The position numbers and the translations under genes were made by a program. DNA of 64,000 nt from Branchipolynoe longqiensis. Taxonomy: Eukaryota > Annelida > Polychaeta > Phyllodocida > Polynoidae. Below the pieces are notes generated by a model. The model saw only the letters and a program-made list of their open reading frames with translations, had not been told where the DNA came from and ran no database searches. Of this stretch, positions 13,201-25,200 are shown in pieces. The number at the start of each line of letters is the position of its first letter. The first letter of the stretch is position 1. The DNA is taken from contig CM059186.1 of the NCBI GenBank assembly GCA_030323885.1, positions 155,777,064 to 155,841,063 on the forward strand. Reading direction: 5' to 3'.

Positions 13201-16200
13201 GGTCGAGAATGCTAATCACCCCAGCTGTTATTACTGCTCAGACAATCCCAAACCGTTCAGAAACCCAACGCATGCGCACATTAGTAGTGGACATGAATAG
13301 ACAAATTGTCAATACACCCAATTGTTTGGGTTATAGAAACTGTCGTGAGATGCACTGACCTCCCCGGTTAAATGCACCAGTGCTTAGTTTTTAATAGCTA
13401 ATACACCCGGTTAGAGCCCAATGCCAGAAATTACCATACAACCTGCAAGCGAAGCCTTACCCCAACCATACGCGCAGAAATGCAGCATAACTATCACAGG
13501 TAGCTGTGAGTGGGGTGATTGCATCAGGGAGCCTAGATAGCACAACAGTTAGGATGCTAGCCACGGAATAGTAGTAGTATTGGCTCGAATCTCGTTCTAG
13601 GCACAATATTTCCTATTATGTCAATAAAAAGAAATTAATAAAAACAATCACATTAGTTCTGTGAGTAGTATTCTATCAAAAGCTGCGTGCTGTATAATGT
13701 TGAACCACACCCACGTATGGGTGCTACCTGAATACTTGTAATATAAGTTTGTTTGTTTGTTGTTGTTTTACGTCCTAGCAACATTTAAGGTCATATCAGG
13801 ACTGTACTTACAATTGTAGGGGGATAAGTGTAATGAGGTGCACAGTTCTCCCCAGGTGAAATGCTACGGATACAGGTAAGCATGGGAAGGTTGAATGCAT
13901 CAGGGAACCTAGATAGTCTAATGGTTAAGTCACTATCCCCAAAATGGCGAAAGTGTGTTTAAATACTAGAGTACTCTAGTTATAATGGTTCCCTTCATTT
14001 GAACCCCTCCACCCCCACCCATAACAAAGCTCTTCCAAAATATCAATTCGATGGAAGATTTCATGATAATTATAAAAATATTACCCGGACGTACAATATG
14101 AAAGGAATTACATGACATGAAAAAAACCAGCAAGATTATTCACATGAAAAGGAATTGCGAAACATGGAGAACTGTACCGACTATGAAGACGTGTAATGGA
14201 GGGCAATAGATAAATGGAAGGATTAACGCCTTTAGTAGTCACCAGAATGATTTATTCTCGATCAGGAATGGGAAGTGTGCGATGTGGGTGCTTTTCTACA
14301 GATTTAGAAGGAATGCCCATTTATTCATTAGCATTTTCTACTCTGACTTTTAACTAAAGAAAATAATATGTCCCCGATGATTTGACTACATTAAGAGACA
14401 TAGTGCATTCCTTAGCTAGTTATAGTATGCTCTGAGCTCCAGGTCACTTATGTAAGTTAACAGGAAAATGGTAGCAATTAAATTAAACACATTAATACCC
14501 CAGTCACACTACTGCTTGCGAACACAAAAAATGGTTAGTCGGCAATGGTCGCAAAGCAGTTGCTGACCTCTTTACGACCATTTGTCACAAGGAGGTTACA
14601 GCTGCTGCACTAAAATCCACCTTGCGACCAAAATGGTCGCCCAGAGGTCAGCGATAATTTTCATAGGATGCTTTGGTTGCAAAGAGGTCGCTGGTAACCA
14701 TGGGTTCTTTGGTCCAAAGTGGTCACAAGTGGTTGCAAGCCGTAGTGTGACTGGGGCTTAACTGGGCCAGGATGTAGGCAAAAAGTGGTCTATTGCGTGA
14801 GAGGGGAGGAGCCGCTCAATGAAACCTAATTTGTTATGACCCAAAACGAATTCAAAACTACTTTGTAAAACTTTCAAGGAACAGTACAATCCCTGCCATT
14901 ATATATATATATATTTTTTTTAACTGTTTAAAAAACCCACGGGTCCCATCAGCAGAAGATATTACATATAAAAACTGTACAATGCACCAGTGCTTAGTTT
15001 TTAATAGCTAATACACCCGGTTAGAGCCTAATGCCAGAAATTACCATACAACCTGCAAGCGAAGCCTTACCCCAACCATACGCGCAGAAATGCAGCATAA
15101 CTATCTTAAAATCGGCTTAAAATCACATAATACAAACCCATGCTTAAACAGGTCTTAAGAATATAGGATTAGTCACTTACTCTTTCTGATGGACTATTAA
15201 ATGCCCTCATCAAATACTTCACACACCGCTTAAAATAAAGCATATAACATTCTGAAACTTCAGTTTAGTTCTTAAATGTCTATTTCCATCTAAAACACTC
15301 GCCGTGAATTTGTCTTTTGTTGCCGACACGGCGTTAAACAATCAAGCAAACCATTTAAAACTCTCAGCAAGTTACATGGATTTATTTAGTTGAAACAGAA
15401 TTTTTTAAGCAGCATATTATCTCCCCACCCCATATCAGATATAATAACACCTGAAAATTGGGTATCATATATAAACTGTGTATTTGTTTAAAGTAAAGTT
15501 ATATTTTTGGAATCATTAGTGTACATTTACATACCCACAATGACACGGTCTTTCAGATGCTTATATAATATTTTTATTATTAAAGAACTTCAAATATCTA
15601 GTAACAAGCACTAATTAGGACAAAGACTTGCTGAGCCAATAAGTTCTTTTAACATACACATTTTTCAGGGAAGATTCAAGATTTTTTGTAAAAATACATT
15701 TTCATCAGTACAATGAGGATGGGCAGCCGTTACAGTATGAAGGGGCAGGTGGCGAAGCTGAGGATGAGTAGGTTGGAACAGTAGATGACAAGGGCAGGTT
15801 CCAGCACCCGATGGCTGAGGGGAATGCCGAGGCGCAGGCGGAAGCTTCCAGGCTATTATACTTATATAATTCTTATACAGCATATATGATGTATAGGTAT
15901 TATGCGAGCCGTGGAAGGGAATTCTATTATTATTATAATAATTATAATCTACTTCTTTACTTAACGGTCGAGATGTCTGTGCTTCCTGACCACCACGCTC
16001 CGACCGGTGGCGCCACCACCGGCCAACCTCGGCCCTAATGGACGTGCTCCCATGTTCTATTTCCCCCGCCATTGATTAAGCAGACGATTGATCTTTCCCA
16101 TTCCACAACTGCTTACCGCATCCTACTAATGCCAACCCGCTAGGAAAGGTAGTGACAAGTAGTGATCGGAGTCAGTTGCATCATTATAATCATTCATTGC

Positions 16201-19200
16201 TTTGAGCAAACTGATCAATGACTGATTAATAATCGGTTTTGACAAATACACGCTTTCGTACATATCGGTAGACAACGTCCACTTATTAAACATACACAAG
16301 GCGTTAAAATTTAATCTGATGCATCAAATACAATTGATAGTTGTTTTTTGTGAACAAGCACTTGCATTGACAAAACAATTGACTTTCGACGAGTCGATGA
16401 TCATCATACCACTAGTGGCAAGTATAAAATTTATAGGACTTTGGTTTCACTCATCACGAACCCAAGATTTCCCACAAGGGAAGAAATTGCCCCACTGATT
16501 TAGTCATCCCAGGGTCCGTCCACATGTGAAGATATGGAATTCAAGGCTATTTCAAGGCATTTCAAGGCTGTTCTTGATAGGAATACTAAGACCATTTTCA
16601 TTTGGATTTAGTCCGAAATCACCATTCTTAATGGCGATTTCAGACTAATTTAGATCAGCAGGGACGGTATAATGGTAGATCACTAGGGACAGTTTAATGG
16701 AATTCATGGCGTTTCAAAACTAATTACCCAGAATAGGTTAAATTCAAAGCTTTTCAAGGCCTTAAAATGGGCCAAATGCAGTTCAAGACTTTTCAAGACT
16801 TTCCAGGCCCCACACCGACCATCATCCTGTCCGGCCATACAGTTGTCCAGTATTGTTTCATATCACTGTCAATGATGTTCATCATGCCCTTGTCTGTTGA
16901 CAATGACTGGCTTCACAGAGTCCACACCACCCACAGCTTCCCCACACATGGGACAAGAAAAGGCAGCGTCAGCCATTACATTGCCCATTAGGCACATGTA
17001 GCAGTAGACATGCGCACAGCCCGCCTCTGCGCTGTGCACATTCACTGGCACCTGCCCGCAGACAGCGCAATGCATGCGCTCGACCAGGTCACCACTACCA
17101 CTGCTCGGCAACAGGAGGCGCCCTATGTAATTCTTCAACTTTCGGAAGTTAATCAGTGGCAGCACAAAGAAGAGGAACTCGGCGAAGCCATGCCACAGCA
17201 TCTCGCGGTCCATGTACTCGAACGACACCTGGCGGGCGGCCATGCGGCCCGGAAAGACAGCCCGCACCCCGAGCAGGCGCTCGGTGAGCAACTGGTAGCT
17301 CCCCTGGCGGAGGAAGACAAGGAAGTTGACGAGGGCCGCCACTTCCCACAACTTCTCGGTCCTCTCTAGGAGTGCGCACACAGCGGACAGACCGGGGTGG
17401 TTGCGGGTCCACACTGCAAAGTCGGCAGCCCGCTCCTGCAGCCAGGGCCCGACGATCAAACAGACAGCGAAGAGGATCTTCTGCCTTCTACTGATCCACT
17501 GGGTGCCCGGCGCGGTGATGTCCTTATAGCGCAGCTGCATTAACGCTTGCCCGACAGTGGCGTCTGCGGTCCGCAGGGAGAACGCCCATAGGACGTAGCG
17601 CAGACAAGCCTTCAGCTCAGGACCCAGTGTGGTCAGCAGGCTAGGTTTGACGTATGTCAGCACCTTCTTCACTTGACTCAGCATCAGCTCGAAGACCTCG
17701 CTGTCTAACTCTGAAGCGTCAAGCTGGTTGATCCGCAGGGCCCGGTGTTCCTGGTTGGCGGGTGCGGCAGCAGGTCCCACAGACTCCATCGTGGAAGGGA
17801 TACCTTTCAACTGGCAGCAGTTGTGAACTGAGGCCGGGGGAGCTTGGGTAAATTGGCTCGTTGAACAGCGGCTACAGCAGTGCACACGCGAATAGCTTTA
17901 AAGAAAACACATGGGAGTCTTACAACCCGCAATGAAGGCAGATCTAGAGGCAGGGTCCGTACACATGTGAAGATATGGAATTCAAGGCTATTTCAAGGCT
18001 GTTTTTGATAGGAATTCAAGACTACATTCATTTGGATTTCAGGGGGCAAAACAACAACAGCAAATGGCAATTTCGGACTAATTTAGATTAGTGGGGAGAG
18101 TTTAATGGAATTCAAGGCTTTTCAAGTCTAATTACCCAAAATAGGTTAAATTCAAGGCATTTCAAAGCTTTGAAATGGGGCAAATGAAGTCTTCAAGACT
18201 TTCCAGGCCCTGTACAGACCCTGTAGAGGCGTAATGTCAAAGGTGCCAAGTATCCCACTTTGGTGGGAGATCTCCCACCAAAGAATAACATATTATATAG
18301 CTAGACCAAAAGCAGGGGCCCCACCCCCGTATCCACACACACACACACCAGTATCTACCAACATTCAAGACACAATGGACTATAAAGTACAAACATTTTA
18401 GGACACTAAGTTCACAACGCAATAATTATGGTAAATAGACAGAGAACTAGCAGATAACATCGGTTAGCTCTCTCATATATGGGTGATTTCTTGTGAGTTA
18501 AACTTATAATAATATTAATAAAATAATAATGTGGTATATAAATACAACTTATATACATATTATGTAATGTAGGGCATGGGTAGTGCCTAAGTCGTAGGTG
18601 TTACTGTTAACTGTAGACCGGGTCCGCCAGTTGTGGTGTGACCTGGGCGACTTGGGTTTGCGACCAGGTAGGCAAACGCCATGTGAGTCACTCGCCAGAC
18701 TGCGCGAGAACGACTATAGAGGGGGTGTAATGACATCACGAGGCAACTTTTGGTGGCCATATTGGATGACATACAGAAGGCTTGCAACTGCCTACACTGT
18801 GCTTATTTACTGATTTGTTGTCTGTTTTGAGCAGTTTGGCCTCACAAGTTGTTGCTAAAGTGCAGTAAGTAAACACATTGGAGGTAAACTGCCCAGAACC
18901 TCCCATAACGCAAGAAAACTCTGTTTTACAGCATCTGCATGCATTCACAACATGGCTAGGGAGGGTGCTCGTAATCCAAGATGGCAGCCCGCTGATTGCT
19001 AAGTAATGACTTCACATGAACTCCCTCGACCTGAGTTGCATTACAATTTTGCCCAATAGGCCAATGTAAATGCAACAGCATGATATTTTGTTGCCTAGCC
19101 CAAGTCATAGTTCTCAACCAATATAATACTATGTCTTGCTTGATTTATGGAGTTACTAATAATAACCATAATAATACCAATATTAAGACATTCTTTTTTC

Positions 19201-22200
19201 AATGTAGGACCCCCCGAACACGCATTTATAATGGCCTACTCAGGCTTTATATTATTTATTTATTTAGATAGATAGATCAATATTACAATAACCAACACCA
19301 ACAATAACAATTGTTTAAAAAAATGTAATTGAAAACCGTTCAAGTCTTTTCTGTTAACCTGACTTCATGGGGTTGGAGGAATCAATATAGGGTATGCAGT
19401 GACATCACGCTAAACGGAAGTGCGGCCATTGTGGAGATACAACCACAATAACAACCCCAACAAACTCAGTGCATTGTCAATGGCAGTGAGCAATCTACAT
19501 ACAGAAAAAGTTTAATATCTCTAAAACTACACCACCTAGACACAAACCGCTTGGAACACATATAGAAAAAATATTCAACGAATAGATTATATTAAAATGA
19601 TAAAGGTTAGGGTTCTGGACTTCTATTCATTTTGATTGTCAATGGCCATGAGCAATCTTCATACAGAAAAAGTTAAATATCTCTAAAACCACAACACCTA
19701 GAAACAAACTGATTGGAATACACATAGAAAACATGTTTACCTAAAAGATTATATTAAATTGATACGGTTAGGGTTCTGGATTTCTATTAATTTTGAATAA
19801 AAGTGACATTTTGCACTGCGCGTACCGACAAACTCTATGGGTTGTTTACTGTTTGATATCGGCACAATGGCCGCGCATCCGGTTGATGACGTCACGTGAA
19901 TACCCTATATTAAAAAAATTGTTAATGTTTAATTAAAAACCTGTTCAAAGTATTTTCTGTTTACCTGACTTAATGTATTGGAGGAATCCATGTTATTGAT
20001 TGGCAAGTTGTAGCAGGCGCCTCTGGCACAAACTAGGCCGTGTCAGCACCAGATTCACACGGCAGGGGGAGAAACACCCAACATTGGCACGCTGCCAACA
20101 ACACTGCACCAGCAGCCGTGACGCAGTTAAAGTGGTGAGCTATACCTCGTCTTGAAAACAAACAAACTCGGAATAGTTCAGATTTGTGCCACAGGGGTGG
20201 TGCATGCTTAGTACTGAACGTTTCCACTTGGTGGTGTAGAGTGACCTAGATTGTTGTGACAATGGCTGCGTCAGTGGAGAGAAGGGAGGGTCAATTTTCT
20301 TTAGAGTAGTTCAAACAGGAAATATATTTGCTTTAATGTAAAATATATGTTAGTACAATTACATTGCATAATTCAATGAGAAACACGTATAGATGAAAAA
20401 CGTTTTTGTTGTTGTTGAATGTAAAAAGGTTTTGGAGTGTATGGGGTTTGAACCCACACCACCAAACAACTTCAGATTACAAGTTCAACACTCTAACCAC
20501 TAGGCCACAGAATTCAGTTCAGACCATTTGTGTATAGGACGTCACATATACAAGGTGTATGTATGTATGTATGTATGTATGTATGTATGTATGTATGTAT
20601 GTATGTATGTATGTATGTATGTATGTTTTGTTTGTATGTTTTGTTTGTTGTTGTTTTATGTCCTAGCAACATCTAAGGTCATATCAGGATGGGTACCGAC
20701 TTGTGACAGTGCGCACTCATGTTGACTCTATAGTGCTGCCCCACTGGAATACCAGGCCACCAGCACCATGACCTGATATCCCACTCAGTCACATTATCCT
20801 GACACTGAGCCAACCAGTCCTTGTCCTATCCTAATAATGCTGAGCGCCAAACTAGGAAGCAACAAGTATCAATTTTAAAGTCATTGGTTTGACTCGACCA
20901 GGAGTCAAACCCACGACCTACCAACATGGGAGACTGACGCTCTAACTCATTCGGCCATCCCGTTTGGTCATGTATATATGTAAATGTATGTTTTGCGTGC
21001 ATCCATTTGAAATTTGTCAGTAAAGCTGCGAACAGACTGGACGCGTTTCTGGCGCGGGTGTCGAGCGTGCGTCAGAAATCAAAATGTATGTAATAAAGAG
21101 AAGCCAAACACACTGGCATGGGCGGTTCTCATGCAGGCACCACGAATCGCTTTTGGAGCTATTTTTTTTTAACGCTTGACGTGTGGTGCCGCTTGAAGTG
21201 GGTCTCCTACTTTCCCCACACATATTTGGTTCTTTGAACATAAAAACTAAACAAGGTTGTGCTTGGAGAGCATTTGTCGGAGTATGGTTCCCGTGACCAC
21301 GACGTATAGCTAGCCACTTTAAATCTTCCACACCAAAGTCCAGTAAAATTTGTATTCTTGTATTCTTGTTGTGTTGTTGTGTTGTTGTGGTGGTGGTGGT
21401 GGTGGTGAAGGGGGAGGCAATTACTGGAGGACAACATTTTAATCAGCAAGCAATGAAACTATGCGAAATAGTCATGGGATCATAAAGAATGTCATATTAA
21501 TCTCTTTTTTTTTTTAAATCCCCCAAATGTCATATGTGAGCGGGGTTCACACAACAAGTTGGCCACCAGATTCAAGAACATTTTCAAGGAGACACACTAT
21601 TTTGAACCACAATTTGATACAATCGACTCAAAAGTACATGTTTGGGAACACAATTCCACAAAGGTAGCTGACAGGAAGTTGGCAAAAACAATTTCATCTC
21701 AAATATTGGGTAACGCGTTATAATCAGCGTTCATACAAAATGTTGGCCATCAGATTTGAGAACATACAGTTAAATTCAAGAACATTTGCAGGTACTCAAA
21801 CTCTAAATTTAAGACATTGGACGATTAGTGCAAACCCTACATGTGAGCATTTGACGGAAATGATGTAATCACCCATAACAAAATAACAATTCTCATACAA
21901 TATAGGTTATATGTTACCACACATACAACCTTATGGAAGTGACTTCACTGAAATGACAAATGCGAGCAGTGTGCTGAAGGGAACAACAAATGCCACTGGT
22001 TGGAACGCGAGGATACAACACATCAATATCACCATAGCAACGGGACTACAGAACGATCAGCTGTATTTCAAATACCATAGAGGGTATGCACTGACGTCAC
22101 GCTAAACGGAAGTGCGGCCATTGTGTCGATAGAACCCACAATAAGAAACCCAACAACTCAATGCATTGTCAATGGCAGTGAGCAATCTTCATACAGAAAA

Positions 22201-25200
22201 AGTGAAATATCTCTATAAAACCACACCACCTAGAAACAAACCGCCTGGTACACATAGAAAACATATTCAACAAATAGATTATATTAAATTTATAAGGTTA
22301 GGCTTCTGCATTCCTATTAATTTTGAATAAAATAGACGTTTTACAATGCATTGTCAATGGTCGTGAGCAATCTTTATACAGAAAAAGTGAAGAACAAAAG
22401 GAAGCTTGTTCACATTTAAAATGACATGTATCACATTCAAAATGATATATCAAACTTGCTGCTCATCAAACAAACCCACCATAAATCTGCCGTGCGGTAA
22501 ATTGTCCACTAGTCCAGCAGCACTAAACCTATGGAAGGCGCTTCAGTTTTTGGCAGAAACCTAATTGCAATCTCCGTCTTGATATGACCTTAGATGTTGT
22601 CAGGATGTAAAACTCCCAACAACCAACCAACCCAATTGTAAAAATATTTTAGAATACAAAACGTCGCAGAAATGAGCAAAAACGCGGCGAATTTTGTCAA
22701 CCCATATGTATTATTGAGAATTTGCCAATTCTCTCAGTCATTTGAGAACATTTTGTGTTAGTGGGCGGCTATAGACGTTGCCCACCTAAATATGCATACG
22801 GCCCAGGAACCCGTGGCTTATTTGATACAAAGTGGATATTCTTCTGTGAGTTCTGCATGCATACGCACTTCAGGTATTGCATCATCTCTTTGCAGGCAGT
22901 GTTAAGAGTATCTTTTCAGGCAAACCTAAGAGCAGAGTGGTGCAGTGGAAGCATGCTGCTCCCATAACCCAGAGGTCCGAGACTCGAAAACTTGCTCTGC
23001 TATCTATTTTACGGTTAGGGTTAGTCATATGCATACACATGGAAATCACAAAAGATGGCCGAATGAGTTAGAGCGTCCGTCTGCTGTGTTGGTAGATCAT
23101 GGGTTCGAGTCAAACCAATGACTTAAAAATTGATACTTGTCGCTTCCTAGCCAGGCACTCGGCATTATTAGGATAGTGCAAGGAGCACTGGAATGAGGAA
23201 GACCAATCGTCCGCATATGAACTTTCCCCTGCTTAAACAACTAATGTACCAACAAACAAAAAATATATCTGTGTGATTTCCGTTTTCGTCAGCCGGAAGA
23301 ATATCCACATACTATTTTATACCAGGATGACACACTACAAACGTTATTATTTTATTAGCATTACTATATTTGATCAATTCATAGTTAGAACCTACATTTA
23401 CCCATGCCAATAAATTGTTAAATATGACGGCATAATACACTTCAGTCCAATAACTGAATGCATCGTTTCAATACCTATGTTTGAGAAAATCATGAGTGTT
23501 GAAATTATATTCACTTCGGCTTATATTTTTACCACAATAAAATAAAACTGTCCTGTGAAACTCAATATGGCACTGCAGAGTAACATTTTAAACTGATCAC
23601 GCAACATGCAACACAATATGCAAACTTTTTAACCATCACGTGACAATACTTTTTGGCATTTAGAACTTCTTATAATTTAACGAACAGAGCAAAATGAATT
23701 TTAAGGGATGAAGTTACACAAATCATCTAAAAATAAATACAGAGAACGAAATTTGGTAAGTCTGCTATAAAAATGTCTGTAGAACTAATCTAGCTACCAT
23801 GTAATAAATATTCAAGTTCAATAATATCATTATGAAGGTTGGAATTGCAGTGTTTCAGTAATGAAGATTTTATTCATATGAATAATATTACCTGTGTGTG
23901 TTCGGTTATGGGGGGGGTGGGGGGGAAGGAGAGAGTAACAACAACAACGCTGCCTAACGATTGATCATACTGCTGCATGTGAATTGAGCTGAACAGTTTT
24001 GGCTTTCCACATGCAATGAATTAACACAATAACATCCACATTTTTGTAATACCCCAGTCACACGAGAGCCAACGTTCGCCGCCGACCTCCCTACGCCCAA
24101 AAGGACGCCAACCACCCAGCGTTCCATTAGATACACTGATTCAAATACGTTGTATCCGCCATGTCGGCGCCGACCACATAGTGGCTGAAAAATCGCATGT
24201 GTTAGCACCAACCCAGGGCGGCGCGAGGGCGCCAACCATTTTGAATGGCGCCGCCAGAACAGGGCGTAAGGAGGTTGCACGTGCAGCAGAAGCAACCTCC
24301 TTGCGTCCAAAATTCCCGAAATGGATGCCGGGAGGTTGGCGTCCTCGCGGCGACAGCACTCAATCAGGGCGTAGGGAGGGCGCAAGGAGGAGGTTTTGAC
24401 GTCGCGAATCGATCATTAGCGGGTATAAGTAGTTCACTTTCAAGAACTCTGAATCTACCCACATCCAGATGTATTCATTCGGATAACTAATAGTTAATAG
24501 CACATTGTAATTTGTATTCTAAATCAAACAAACTAACTAACATTATTAACTAATTTGTATGTTACAATCAGTTTAAATTCATATTAATAATAAAAAACGT
24601 GATAAAATACTTGAGATCTGGTTACAAAATATTACTTTATTGTATATTTGGTAAAAAGTGATAATTTGGTTCAACCTCGACATGCCGAGATTGATATTAT
24701 TTTGAGAAAAGTTATGATTATTTGCATAATGTCATATTATACTGTAATAGTGTCTGACAATTCAAGACTTCATTGTGTTTAAAAAAATATTATTTGTTAC
24801 CAAGATTCAAAATCAAACTTTCATTAATAATTATTTTGATATGCATGGGGCACAACAAACAAATGTTCATTATTATTGATCCCCAGTGCAATTTCAATTT
24901 CTTTTAAAATCAGAATTATTGTGAACGGATGCAAATATTCAAAACGATAGTATCTTCATACCATAGCATCTTTGCTGAATTTACTTTAAAAAAAGTAAAG
25001 CTTGTTTTATTTAATGACACTTCTAGAGCGCATTGATTTTTATCATCGGTTATTGGACATCAAACATATGGTTATTCTGACATATTGATTTGGAGGAAAC
25101 CTGCTGCCACCACATACATAGGCTACTATTTCCGATAAGCAGCAAGGGGTCTTTAATATGCCCTTTCCCACAGACAGGAGAGAGCATACATAGCCTTTGA

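Noticed and set aside
15811..16072. Open frames on both strands with Tyr/Asn-rich repeats
   Set aside because: Driven by a TAT/AAT-rich low-complexity stretch; no domain and no consistent splice sites.
17010..17529. Plus-strand open frames over PEX2
   Set aside because: Antisense shadows of the GC-rich PEX2 coding sequence, without family motifs.
17790..17885. Longer N-terminus for PEX2 (32 extra codons)
   Set aside because: The open frame there has no ATG, begins with GTG, and would exceed the usual PEX2 length; it is probably 5' UTR.
16504..18229. PEX2 as cargo of a composite MITE transposon
   Set aside because: Each MITE has its own 6-bp duplication, so they inserted independently.
20433..20515. 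Functional threonine-like tRNA gene
   Set aside because: The acceptor strands do not pair and the arms are irregular, so I list it only as a remnant.
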